Assembly: GCA_025357875.1 (NCBI GenBank)
Contig: JANYLK010000033.1
Coordinates: 1-59,840 of the forward strand
Source of the DNA: Granulicella sp.
GTDB lineage: Bacteria > Acidobacteriota > Terriglobia > Terriglobales > Acidobacteriaceae
Length of the DNA: 59,840 nt
Reading direction: 5' to 3'
The notes under the pieces were generated by a model. The model searched no databases, was not told the DNA's origin, and was given only the letters and a program-made list of their open reading frames with translations. Shown here one piece after another: positions 8,852 to 17,381 of this stretch. A program made the translations under genes and the position numbers. How positions within the stretch are numbered: position 1 is the first letter of the stretch; every line of letters begins with the position of its first letter.

Positions 8852-9724
8852 TTAAGAGACTGCGGCGTGGATGGCGAGCAGTTGTTCGAGTAGCGGTTTA
8901 AGCTTGTCCAGGCGCAGCGCGTTGGCGCCGTCGGACCTCGCATGGGCGGGATCGTCGTGGACCTCGAGGAAGATACCGTCGACGCCAGCAGCGACTGCCG
9001 CACGCGCGAGTACCGGGATGAATTCGGGCTGGCCGCCGCTCACTCCATTCGCAGCCGAGGGTGTCTGCACCGAATGGGTGCCGTCGAACACCACGGGTGC
9101 GAAGCGGCGCATGATCGGTAAAGAGCGCATGTCAACGACGAGATTGTTGTAGCCGAAACTCGCTCCGCGTTCAGTGAGAAAGACGCGGGCCGGCTTAGGA
9201 TTGCTCATCGCCGCAACTGAATCGCGCACCTTTAAGACTGCATGCTGCATGTCGAGTGGCGCAACAAACTGACCCTTTTTGACGTTGATGGCGCGGCCCG
9301 TGTGAGCGGCGGCGATCAGCAGGTCGGTTTGCCGGCACAGGAAGGCGGGAATTTGCAGCACGGCCTCGATGTCGCCAAGTACCTTCGATACACGCAGGCA
9401 GTCCTCGGGGGTGTGGACGTCGGTGAGGATGGGCAGGCCCGTGGATTGCGCGATCGAGCGGAGGATGCGCGCGCCTTCGACCAGGCCGGGACCGCGGAAA
9501 CTGCGGATGCTGGTGCGGTTCGCCTTATCGTAGCTGGCCTTGAAGATATAGGGCATGCCGAGATCTGCGGTGATGCGCTGGATAGCATCGGCGAGGGTGC
9601 GGGCGTGGATCTCCGACTCCAACACGCAAGGGCCGGCGATCAGGAAGATCTTGCCGCGACCGACGGGAACGGGACCGATATCGAAGGAGTGCGTGGGTTG
9701 GCTCACGACAGCTATTCTATGCAC
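8852..9724 (-). CDS. kdsA: 3-deoxy-8-phosphooctulonate (KDO-8-P) synthase
   Basis: 290 residues covering the whole KdsA fold. It contains IAGPCVLES near the N-terminus, FKASYDKANRTS, GLPILTDVHTPEDC, LQIPAFLCRQTDL, VKKGQFVAP, FLTERGASFGYNNLV, FDGTHSVQTP and FLEVHDDPAHARSDG. The enzyme condenses phosphoenolpyruvate with arabinose 5-phosphate to KDO-8-P in the cytosol, the entry to the lipopolysaccharide inner core. The gene therefore marks a Gram-negative envelope. The metal-ligand-type Cys in AGPC suggests the metal-dependent class. The start is uncertain: GTG 9724 is used, with GTG 9706 (SQPTHSF) also possible. Confidence 0.95.
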   Translation of the reverse strand: MHRIAVVSQPTHSFDIGPVPVGRGKIFLIAGPCVLESEIHARTLADAIQRITADLGMPYIFKASYDKANRTSIRSFRGPGLVEGARILRSIAQSTGLPILTDVHTPEDCLRVSKVLGDIEAVLQIPAFLCRQTDLLIAAAHTGRAINVKKGQFVAPLDMQHAVLKVRDSVAAMSNPKPARVFLTERGASFGYNNLVVDMRSLPIMRRFAPVVFDGTHSVQTPSAANGVSGGQPEFIPVLARAAVAAGVDGIFLEVHDDPAHARSDGANALRLDKLKPLLEQLLAIHAAVS

Positions 9725-9763
9725 TCGCAGTGATGTTGTCGTGATGCCAGCTCAGCAAGCATG

Positions 9764-10216
9764 CTATTTGAGGGAGCGACCGAGGCCGGAGAGCAGGCTG
9801 GTGAGGAAGGCGAGTCCGCGGCGGCTGTCTTCATTGGTAGAACGCCGGAACAGTTGCCAGAGTGAAAGAGGCGGCTGGTGGCGACGCTCATCGCACGTAC
9901 TCACCAGTATCCTGGACAGTTGATCGAGCGTGTCGGGGTCAAGCTCACCGATTAGTTTCGCGGTAGCAAGCAGGTTACGAATCGCGGCTTTTCCTTCGGG
10001 GAGTTTGGCGTAATCGGCAAGTTTTCCGAAGATGGTATCGCGGGCTGAGATGACACCATGGACAGCATCAAGAATCCCTTGATCATGCGCTGCCTGGAGG
10101 ATGTCCCACACGACCAGCACCGCTTCGGCATGCTCGGTTGGCGCGGCGTCGAGGCGTCGATTCAGTTCAGTACGCGGGTCTACTGCGGGTGGTTTAAATG
10201 CAATCGGATTTGCCAT
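9764..10216 (-). CDS. DUF1641 protein, ForE-like partner of the formate dehydrogenase
   Basis: 150 residues from ATG 10216 (MANPIAFKPPAVDP), 17 bases after the dehydrogenase stop, so the two are one operon. The DUF1641 core reads VVWDILQAAHDQGILDAVHGVISARDTIFGKLADYA, followed by a helical stretch and an amphipathic end LTSLLSGLGRSLK. In Bacillus subtilis, DUF1641 proteins encoded beside YrhE/YjgC-type enzymes are reported as the ForE subunit that docks the enzyme to the membrane and menaquinone. The same role is inferred here from family and position. A longer upstream start exists but would overlap the preceding gene. Confidence 0.85.
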   Translation of the reverse strand: MANPIAFKPPAVDPRTELNRRLDAAPTEHAEAVLVVWDILQAAHDQGILDAVHGVISARDTIFGKLADYAKLPEGKAAIRNLLATAKLIGELDPDTLDQLSRILVSTCDERRHQPPLSLWQLFRRSTNEDSRRGLAFLTSLLSGLGRSLK

Positions 10217-10233
10217 GATGTGTTCTTCCGTTC

Positions 10234-13200
10234 TTACACGGTTGTTGATTTGATCTGAACTAGCTCGTCTCCAGAAACCGTGCCGGGAAGTCGGTAGCTT
10301 GGCTGGGCCCATTTACGTTCGATTTCGACGCCGGTCTGAGGAGTGCGGGTACCGAAGCGGAAATTCTGGCGAGGCAGCGGACTCTCGCCCTGCTCGGGTA
10401 ACAGGGTCATGTGTACGGACAATTCCTTGAACGCAGGCGTATGCGTCGCACGGTCTACGTGCGAACTAGTGAGCAGATTGACCGGCTCTTCGACGGAGTT
10501 CAACGGCATATACAGCTGCTTGCCCTTGACTCGGTCGGAAATCAATACCTGCACGCGGACTCGACCGTATGGCGAAGTGAGCTGGACGTGGCGACCTGTC
10601 GTGATGCCACGCTCGGCAGCGAGTTCCGGCGAGACTTCGACGAAGCTGCGCGGAGTGATCTGCTTGATGCCGGGCGACCGGTAGGTCATTGACCCCTGCT
10701 CAAAGTGTTCGAGCAGCCGGCCGTTGTTGAGATGTAAATCGTACTCGTCACTAACTTCCTCTGATGGCGGCAAGTATTCCAGCGGGTAGAAGCGCGCCTT
10801 GCCATCGGGGAAAGGAAACTTGTCGACGTAGCACAGTGGCGTGTCGGTGCCGTCGGCGTGGACCGGCCACTGCAGGGACTTGTAGCCCTCGAGTCGCTCA
10901 TACGTTACGCCGGCGAGCGATGGAGTAAGTCGCGCCACCTCGACCATCACGTCCGAAGGATGTTTGTATCTCCACTTAGCCCTGAGTTTATTGGCGATGA
11001 GCTGGATAATCTCCCAATCGGCCTTCGAATGGCCAAGGGGTTCAAGCGCTTTATAGAGTCGCTGGATGCGGCGCTCCGTGTTGACATAGGTGCCTTCTTT
11101 TTCCAATGACGGGCAAGCGGGCAGCACGAGGTCGGCATAGGCGCAGGTTTCTGAGAAGTTGATGTCCTGCACGATGAGGAATTCGAGGCTACGCAGCGCC
11201 TCGCCAACGTGGTTCGTGTTCGAGTCGGAGGTGATTGTGTCTTCGCCTTTGATGTAGAGGCTCTTAAGCTTGCCATCGAGGATGGCCTCGATCATTTCGT
11301 GATTGTCGAAGCCCTTTTTCGTGGGTAGCGTAACGCCCCAGTCGGCCTCGAACTTCGCACGCACAGTATCGTCATCTACATGCTGGTAGCCAGAGTAGAC
11401 GTCGGGCATGGAGCCGAAGTCGCTTGCCCCCTGCACATTATTGTGGCCACGTAGCGGGTAAGCACCGGTGCCTGGTCGCTTGTAATTTCCCGTCAAGAGA
11501 AGCAGGTTCGAGATACAGGTGGAAGTGTCTGCACCACCACAATGCTGAGTAACACCCATGGCCCACAGGACGCATACCGACTTCGCGCTGGCGATCTCAT
11601 TGGCTACTCTGACCAGCGTGTCGGCGGAAATGCCGGTGACGCGCTCGCAATATTCAAGCGTAAAAGGCTCAAGCGACTTCGCGTATTCGTCGAAGTGGTT
11701 TACCCATTCGTGTATGAAGTCCATGTTGGCGAGGCCATTGTCGAGGATGTATTTTGCGACGGTAGAGAGCCAGACCTCGTCGGTGGACGGATTGGGGCGG
11801 ATGAAGATATCGGCGCGCTCTGCCATCTCGTGCTTGCGCAGATCGGCGACAATCAGCCGCTGGCCGCGATGCTTATGGCTGCGCTTGACCCGCGTGGCTA
11901 GCACGGGGTGCGACTCGGCCGTGTTCGAGCCGATGATCACGACCAGCGCTGCCTGCTCGATGTCCGAGATCGATCCGGAGTCCGCGCCGTATCCCACGGT
12001 GCGCTGCAGACCTTTGCTTGCAGGCGTCTGGCAATAACGGCTGCAGTTGTCGATGTTGTTCGTGCCGATCACGGCGCGCGCCAGTTTCTGCATCAGGTAG
12101 CTTTCCTCGTTCGTACACTTCGAGGAGGCGATGAACGCCAGTGCATCGGGCCCGTGATCGCGCTTGATCTGCGTGAACTTGTCGTGGATGATTTGCAGCG
12201 CCTCGTCCCACGTGATCGGGACAAAGGTGTCACCCTGGCGTAGAAGCGGCGAGGTGAGGCGGTCGTCCGAGTTGATGAAGTCCCACGCGAACTTGCCCTT
12301 GACGCAGGTGGAGATTCCGTTTGCCGCGCCGTGCATCGGTTCGATCTTCAGGATGTGGCGGTCACGTGTCCACACATCGAAGGAGCAGCCAACTCCGCAA
12401 TATGTACACACCGTCTTGGTGCGCTTGACGCGGGCATTACGCATCTCGGCCTCGGTCTCTGAGAGCGCGAGAATGGGTCCATAGCCGATGCTCGGCTCAA
12501 TCGCCTTGACCACCTCGATCATGTCGTCGAGCACCTTCGCGGGTAGGTTAGTGAAATAGCCGGCGTGGCCGATCATCGACTTTTCCATCAGCGCATTGCA
12601 AGGGCAAACCGTGACACAGTGGCCGCAGGAGACGCAGCTGGAGCCTTCGATCTTCTCTCCGCCATCCCACAACACGCGTGGGTGCGCCGACTCCCAATTG
12701 ATCGTAAGCGTCTCGTTGACCTGCACATTCTGGCAGGCCTCGACGCATCGCCCGCACAGGATGCATTGGTCAGGATCATAGCGATAGAAGGGGTTTGAGT
12801 GGTCCTGTGGGTAGGGCTTGTGAAGGAAGGGGAGCGCCTGGTGTTTAACATCGAGATCCGCCGTGGTGTTATGCACGGTGCAGTTTTGGTTGTTGTTGTC
12901 GCAGACAGTGCAGTAAAGGTCGTGATTCTGAAGGATGCGGTCGAAGGCTTCGCGCTGGGCGATGTCGGCGGCATGGCTCTCGGTCGAGACGATCATGCCA
13001 CTCGCGACCTGCGTACCGCAGGCGCGGACCAATTTTCCGTCCACTTCGACGATGCATGTATCGCAACTTTGGATCGGGCCCATCTGCGGCAGGTAGCAGA
13101 CTTGTGGGACTTGCTTTGTGCCGGTGGCTATGGAATGTCGATTGAGCGCGTCGATCAGCGGCTCGCCGAGGTGAGCGGGTACATTCGCTCCGTTCAGTGT

Positions 13201-13260
13201 GACGGTCGTATCTGGCGTGACATCCGGAGGCGTGTTCAGTAGTAATTTTTTCACTGGCAT
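10234..13260 (-). CDS. Molybdenum formate dehydrogenase-like catalytic subunit (ForC/YrhE type)
   Basis: 1008 residues. An N-terminal [2Fe-2S] ferredoxin-like domain has Cys55, 66, 69 and 81. A NuoG-like His-Cys segment follows (YCTVCDNNNQNCTVH), then two [4Fe-4S] motifs (CILCGRCVEAC near 166 and CVSCGHCVTVCPC near 209). The molybdopterin domain starts with CTYCGVGC (285-292). The predicted Mo ligand is Cys410 in NCSRYCQTP, a Cys form rather than selenocysteine. The residue after it is Gln, where classical formate dehydrogenases have His. The family oxidises formate to CO2 in the cytosol and passes electrons along the Fe-S chain. It is encoded with the DUF1641 partner downstream; moaA for the cofactor is at 27.6-28.8 kb. 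Substrate is inferred, not proven. Confidence 0.9.
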   Translation of the reverse strand: MPVKKLLLNTPPDVTPDTTVTLNGANVPAHLGEPLIDALNRHSIATGTKQVPQVCYLPQMGPIQSCDTCIVEVDGKLVRACGTQVASGMIVSTESHAADIAQREAFDRILQNHDLYCTVCDNNNQNCTVHNTTADLDVKHQALPFLHKPYPQDHSNPFYRYDPDQCILCGRCVEACQNVQVNETLTINWESAHPRVLWDGGEKIEGSSCVSCGHCVTVCPCNALMEKSMIGHAGYFTNLPAKVLDDMIEVVKAIEPSIGYGPILALSETEAEMRNARVKRTKTVCTYCGVGCSFDVWTRDRHILKIEPMHGAANGISTCVKGKFAWDFINSDDRLTSPLLRQGDTFVPITWDEALQIIHDKFTQIKRDHGPDALAFIASSKCTNEESYLMQKLARAVIGTNNIDNCSRYCQTPASKGLQRTVGYGADSGSISDIEQAALVVIIGSNTAESHPVLATRVKRSHKHRGQRLIVADLRKHEMAERADIFIRPNPSTDEVWLSTVAKYILDNGLANMDFIHEWVNHFDEYAKSLEPFTLEYCERVTGISADTLVRVANEIASAKSVCVLWAMGVTQHCGGADTSTCISNLLLLTGNYKRPGTGAYPLRGHNNVQGASDFGSMPDVYSGYQHVDDDTVRAKFEADWGVTLPTKKGFDNHEMIEAILDGKLKSLYIKGEDTITSDSNTNHVGEALRSLEFLIVQDINFSETCAYADLVLPACPSLEKEGTYVNTERRIQRLYKALEPLGHSKADWEIIQLIANKLRAKWRYKHPSDVMVEVARLTPSLAGVTYERLEGYKSLQWPVHADGTDTPLCYVDKFPFPDGKARFYPLEYLPPSEEVSDEYDLHLNNGRLLEHFEQGSMTYRSPGIKQITPRSFVEVSPELAAERGITTGRHVQLTSPYGRVRVQVLISDRVKGKQLYMPLNSVEEPVNLLTSSHVDRATHTPAFKELSVHMTLLPEQGESPLPRQNFRFGTRTPQTGVEIERKWAQPSYRLPGTVSGDELVQIKSTTV

Positions 13261-13339
13261 CGAATCTGTGAGATGCGAACGGAGCGAGCCGTGGTTTGCT
13301 TCTACTTATCTGCGACGCAACCATGGTCTATGGGGCTTG

Positions 13340-14680
13340 CTAGTGGGTCTTGCTCCAGTCCGCGTAGGCATCGAGGGAACGCTGTGGAGTGTTATTCCAC
13401 CTGGAGTATCCATTGCGGCGCTCCAGGGTCAGCTCGTTGACATCGTCGTGGATGGTTTTGTCGCGGTCGCCGAAAATCGGCTTGCTGGTGGTGAGGCTGT
13501 AATAACCCGCCCAGATTGGGCCGGCTCCCGGGGCGGGCACGAGTCTGCGGCCCGCAGCGCGGTCACCCGTGTACGCTTGGCCGTAGACCGCGTGGACGTT
13601 AAGCCATTTGACGCCGGCGTGGATTGAGGCCTGTACCTTTGGGCTGGGATTGGGCAGCGACATCAGATCGAGCAGAATGTCAGCGCTCTCGCCGCTGGAT
13701 AGGGCCGCCGGCTCATAGTTGCGTGCGGAGACGGGTTCTAGGGTGAGCGCGTCATGTTGCTGCGCCCAGACCGTACGCTTCCCATCGACGATGATCTGCG
13801 TGGCAAGGATGCACTCGAGCGCGCGGGCAGAGGCGGCTGCGGCCTGCTTGCGGAGTTCTGGCGGAACAAACGAAAAATTGCCGGTCGCGTTGGCTGCGTC
13901 GGTTAGAGCTGTGGCGGCAAGGGTAACTGCGTTGTCATTGAAGGTGATCGCGTCGTGGTAGCTGCCTTCGAGCGGCCAGACCTGGGGCCATCCACCGTTG
14001 GGAAACTGCGCGTCTAGTAAATAATGAAGACCACGCACACAGGCCGTGCGATAAGGCGTTCCAACGGGACCTGGATTCGAGGTGCCAAGACGGGCCAGGA
14101 ATTGGATCTGGGTTGAGGTGGAATCGTTATCCAACGTCGAGATGTAATTCCATTGGGGATCGCGAGGCACGTCAAAGTCGCTGGGAGAGAGGAAACGCGA
14201 GACGTTGTTGGCGGCATAGCTCTGACCCGGAGTGCGTATAGCCCCCGACATGCTCATATTTTTGGACCAGCCGCCGCCGGGAGTCTGGAAGCTGACGATG
14301 ACGTTGCCAATGTGACGCGCTTCCGGCGTCGCGTACCAGGCGACCGCGCGGTCCATTGGCATAGAGCCACCAAAGCCACCCTCTTTCGGCGCGGGAGGGA
14401 TTGTTGCCAGACCCCTGCGCTCTGCGGCCAACGCCATCCGATCGCGTTCAGCCTGCTGCACCGAGCGCCCGAGGTAAGCCGTCCACACAGGGCGTTGCGG
14501 TTTGGGCAGCCTCTCAATCCGCTCTTGGGTCAACGACGGCGCGGCCACGCTGACTCCTACGACGGACGCGCAAAGTTGCAATGACGTGATCAGAGTTACG
14601 GCGAAAAGAAGGTAGGGGAGGATGCTGAGGCCTAAATGCTGGAGTTGACGACTGGGTTTTCGTTGGTGCGGGTGCGTCAC
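13340..14680 (-). CDS. Secreted pectate lyase, polysaccharide lyase family 10
   Basis: 446 residues from GTG 14680, chosen because AGGAGA lies about six bases upstream and a signal peptide follows (LPYLLFAVTLITSLQLCAS). PL10 features are visible in order: FQTPGGGWSKNMSM, STLDNDSTSTQIQFLARL, LDAQFPNGGWPQVWPL, ITFNDNAV, VWAQQHDALTLEP, SGESADILLDLMSLPNP and PIWAGYYSLTTSKPIFGDRD. The family cleaves polygalacturonate by beta-elimination with Ca2+ outside the cell, which fits a soil plant-litter degrader. The ATG 102 bases further upstream adds a non-signal extension. No other pectin gene is adjacent. Confidence 0.9.
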   Translation of the reverse strand: MTHPHQRKPSRQLQHLGLSILPYLLFAVTLITSLQLCASVVGVSVAAPSLTQERIERLPKPQRPVWTAYLGRSVQQAERDRMALAAERRGLATIPPAPKEGGFGGSMPMDRAVAWYATPEARHIGNVIVSFQTPGGGWSKNMSMSGAIRTPGQSYAANNVSRFLSPSDFDVPRDPQWNYISTLDNDSTSTQIQFLARLGTSNPGPVGTPYRTACVRGLHYLLDAQFPNGGWPQVWPLEGSYHDAITFNDNAVTLAATALTDAANATGNFSFVPPELRKQAAAASARALECILATQIIVDGKRTVWAQQHDALTLEPVSARNYEPAALSSGESADILLDLMSLPNPSPKVQASIHAGVKWLNVHAVYGQAYTGDRAAGRRLVPAPGAGPIWAGYYSLTTSKPIFGDRDKTIHDDVNELTLERRNGYSRWNNTPQRSLDAYADWSKTH

Positions 14681-14745
14681 GTTTGTCTCCTGATCAGTCG
14701 ATAGGCGCTGGCCTGGTCGCGCGGATCGGCGACGGGGTCTACGGC

Positions 14746-15144
14746 TTAGTCTTCCGGGCTGATTCCGGTTGTCTCGCACCATAACATCTCGAAGTTTTTA
14801 TCGAAAGCGCCTCCATTTTCGGGCTTGTAGTACAAAACTTCAAGGTCGGCTGGCCGATTAGGAAAGTCTGCCGCAAGGCGGTTGGCAAGCCGTTGCATGA
14901 GAACCCCGCCGTATGGGTTGAAGAGAAAAAGCGACGCATGGACCCATGGGCAGCTGAAGTCGACAGTGTCTGCGCGTTCGACACGGATGGGACAGCGAGC
15001 TTTGCCGGCTCCAATCCATAGCTTGACACTAGACTGTGCATTCGCAGCAAGCCCCGGATTGAGTTCGACTCCGAGAACTTCGCGAAAGCCGATTTCGGAT
15101 GCCAACAGGAGTGCACGATTCTTGCCGCTTGCGCAGGGCAGAAC
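14746..15144 (-). pseudogene. 5'-truncated class I SAM-dependent methyltransferase remnant
   Basis: The frame after an in-frame TGA reads VLPCASGKNRALLLASEIGF, then REVLGVELNPGLAANA and SLFLFNPYGGVLMQRL. This matches a methyltransferase C-terminal half: ExxG/AdoMet motif I region, acidic VEL, FNPYG. In the family the opening would be (V)DLGSGKGRALLLA. Here Asp-Leu-Gly is replaced by Leu-Pro-Cys and no start lies upstream, because the cca gene ends at this point. A TTG at 15105 could start a 119-residue peptide, but it would lack the AdoMet-binding loop. Judged a remnant with moderate certainty. Confidence 0.65.
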
Positions 15145-16536
15145 TCATTCCCCTGCACCCCGAGTGAGGAGTGGGAACGTGGCCTGTACCAGAGCGAGGG
15201 CTTCCTCGCGTGCAGTGATTGTGCCTTCAAGCTGTGCGTCTTCTGCCAAAGAGAGCATCGGCTTAAATTGCGGCGAGGGTCGGTAGCCTGCGAGGATCAG
15301 GTCGGTTCCTGTGAGCAGAGGCGCAGGCCGGAGATCGGGCGCCGGTTCGGCTTCATACTGGGCCCGGGCGAAGTTATATAGCGTCATGTCGCCGTGGGCG
15401 GAACTAACATCGAGACGATGCAGTTCGAGGTGCTCGTCAAATTGCGGTAGGCGAAGGAAGCGCTTGAGGGTCGACTGCTTCATTTGCAGGATGTCGCCGA
15501 AGCGCATGTGGTTCTTGATCAGCGCCAGGATTTGGACGCTGTCCTCGTTGGAGAAGCGCAGGCGCGCGAGGATGTCTTCAGCGATGCGGACGCCCACTTC
15601 GACGTGGCCATTGAAGCGGATGCGGTCGCCTGCGACCGTTGGGTTTGGCGGCTGGTATGTCGCAGGCTTGCCAATATCATGCAGCAGCGCGCCCCAGGCG
15701 AGCGTAGCCGAACAGCCAGCAGGAAGCTTCTCCAGCAGCAGCATGGTGTGAACCCAGACGTCACCCTCGGGGTGGAACTCAGGCGGTTGCGCGACGCCGC
15801 GGAGACGAACGACTTCAGGCAGGATTCGTGCGAGCAGTCCAAGCTGATAAAGCAACTCAAATCCACGGCAGCCGCCGCCTTCGGTCAGGATGAGCGTGAG
15901 TTCGTCCCGGATGCGTTCCGCCGAAATTTGGATGATTTCGGCAGCTTGACATCGGATGCCTGTGACGTCGAGGTGAAAATTGAGACGTGCCGCGAAACGG
16001 ACTGCGCGAAGCAGGCGGAGCTTGTCCTCGGCATAGCGGAGTTTGGGATTGCCTATCGTGCGGACGACGCCACGCGAGAGGTCCTTGCGGCCGTCAACGA
16101 AGTCCAGCACGGCAGAGTCGAGGTCGCCGGTGGCGTCATAGGCGATGGGGTCGAGCAGCAGACCATTGATGGTGAAATCGCGGCGGAGAACATCCTCGCG
16201 GGGGTCGCTGGAGAAGCGGACCGCATCGGGACGGCGGCCGTCGGAGTAGGCTCCGTCGTGGCGGAAGGTGGCAACTTCAGTGGCGATATCAGGCCCATCG
16301 GGTTGCGCGGAACAGACGAGAATCACGCCAAAGTGAGCCCCAACCGCGAAGGTCTTCGGGAACAATGCGGTGATCTGTCCGGGCGTCGCGGAGGTAGCTA
16401 CGTCGTAATCTTTGGGCTCGATGCCCAGCAGCAGATCGCGCACGCAGCCTCCAGCAAAAAAAGCCTGGTGGCCGGCGTCTCGCAGCGTCTTAGCAATGGC
16501 GAGGGCGGTCTTATATTGCGAGCTCGTCAGATGCAT
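15145..16536 (-). CDS. cca: CCA-adding / poly(A) polymerase family tRNA nucleotidyltransferase
   Basis: 463 residues from ATG 16536 (MHLTSSQYKTALAIAKTL). The nucleotidyltransferase head shows FFAGGCVRDLLLG then KDYDVATSATP (metal-binding DxD), RRDFTINGLLLDP, DLSRGVVRTIGNP and the RNA-binding RLLRAVRFAARL. An HD domain follows (LLHDIGKPATY, FNGHVEVGVRIAEDIL). The HD domain and class II head fit enzymes that build or repair the tRNA CCA end; poly(A) polymerase activity cannot be excluded. The tRNA-Gln in this window already encodes CCA, so a repair role is likely. A start further upstream would run through the next gene. Confidence 0.9.
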   Translation of the reverse strand: MHLTSSQYKTALAIAKTLRDAGHQAFFAGGCVRDLLLGIEPKDYDVATSATPGQITALFPKTFAVGAHFGVILVCSAQPDGPDIATEVATFRHDGAYSDGRRPDAVRFSSDPREDVLRRDFTINGLLLDPIAYDATGDLDSAVLDFVDGRKDLSRGVVRTIGNPKLRYAEDKLRLLRAVRFAARLNFHLDVTGIRCQAAEIIQISAERIRDELTLILTEGGGCRGFELLYQLGLLARILPEVVRLRGVAQPPEFHPEGDVWVHTMLLLEKLPAGCSATLAWGALLHDIGKPATYQPPNPTVAGDRIRFNGHVEVGVRIAEDILARLRFSNEDSVQILALIKNHMRFGDILQMKQSTLKRFLRLPQFDEHLELHRLDVSSAHGDMTLYNFARAQYEAEPAPDLRPAPLLTGTDLILAGYRPSPQFKPMLSLAEDAQLEGTITAREEALALVQATFPLLTRGAGE

Positions 16537-16633
16537 GACCCTACCCCTCTGCAAGCATAGCGCGGTCCGCAACGACGGCTCATCCTCTGTGCGCAGGAAC
16601 ACGGGCGGCAGCAGCGCATCGGCTGTCTGCTCC

Positions 16634-17287
16634 CTAATGGGATGTTGATGGCGCAGTCTGCGCGGCGGGCTTGGGTTTGGCGTGAGGCTTGGCCTTTTTG
16701 ACGGGAGGCGGAGGCGGCGTGCAAACGGGGGCCACCGGCGGCGGAGTGTTCTGCACAGTGCGCAATTGAGTCTGTGCGTCGTGGAGACGCCGATCCTGGG
16801 ACTGGGCAGAAGATTGGAGCAGATCGCCGAACTCGCGCCGGGCCTGTTGCAGTCTCGAGGTGGCTTGCTGGAGCGCCGCACTTTGCTGGGTCGGTGCCGC
16901 GAGGACGGCGGTCTGGGTCACGCGAACAAGCACATCGTAAAGCGCTTCGATATTGCGATACGCGGGCAGTAGTTGAGTAGCGGAGCCTGGCGCAGCATCG
17001 GCGGCGGTGAGCAGGGGTGGCAGTGTGGTGCCTAGATCGCGCTGTATCGACCCGACATCCGAGATGGATTCGGCGGTAATCGTGGCCGGGGCCTTCCACC
17101 TTTCGGGGTGAAGGATATCGATGGCCTGCTGCAGGCTCGCGAGGGCCGGGCGCAGCACCGCGGATGGAGTCGCCGAGGTGCCCGTTCCGTCTGGCCCCTG
17201 CGCTGCGGAGGGGGGCTGGGCGGATAGCGACGCCACGGTCGCGGACATGGTGACAAGGAGAAAGGCCGTATGGATGGTTCGGGTCAT
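16634..17287 (-). CDS. Secreted helical protein with Pro/Lys-rich tail, unknown function
   Basis: 217 residues. The signal peptide is MTRTIHTAFLLVTMSATVASLSAQ. The middle (about 50-170) is Ala/Gln-rich and helical, with a coiled-coil-like stretch QQATSRLQQARREFGDLL. The C-terminus has CTPPPPP then KKAKPHAKPKP, a proline/lysine tail. No family recognised. It lies divergent from tsaD, with 94 bases between starts, and 97 bases upstream of cca on the same strand, so it may be in the cca transcript. Periplasmic location is predicted from the signal sequence only. Confidence 0.7.
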   Translation of the reverse strand: MTRTIHTAFLLVTMSATVASLSAQPPSAAQGPDGTGTSATPSAVLRPALASLQQAIDILHPERWKAPATITAESISDVGSIQRDLGTTLPPLLTAADAAPGSATQLLPAYRNIEALYDVLVRVTQTAVLAAPTQQSAALQQATSRLQQARREFGDLLQSSAQSQDRRLHDAQTQLRTVQNTPPPVAPVCTPPPPPVKKAKPHAKPKPAAQTAPSTSH

Positions 17288-17381
17288 GTATGCTCGCTGG
17301 TTTCGATTTGTTTCGGATAGCTCTGGACGGGATTGACCGAGTGAAGATCTGAGATACGAAGTCTATCTCTATGATGAGTGT

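Noticed and set aside
15484..16560. 358-codon plus-strand frame opposite cca
   Set aside because: Shadow of a well-supported enzyme; no motif of its own.
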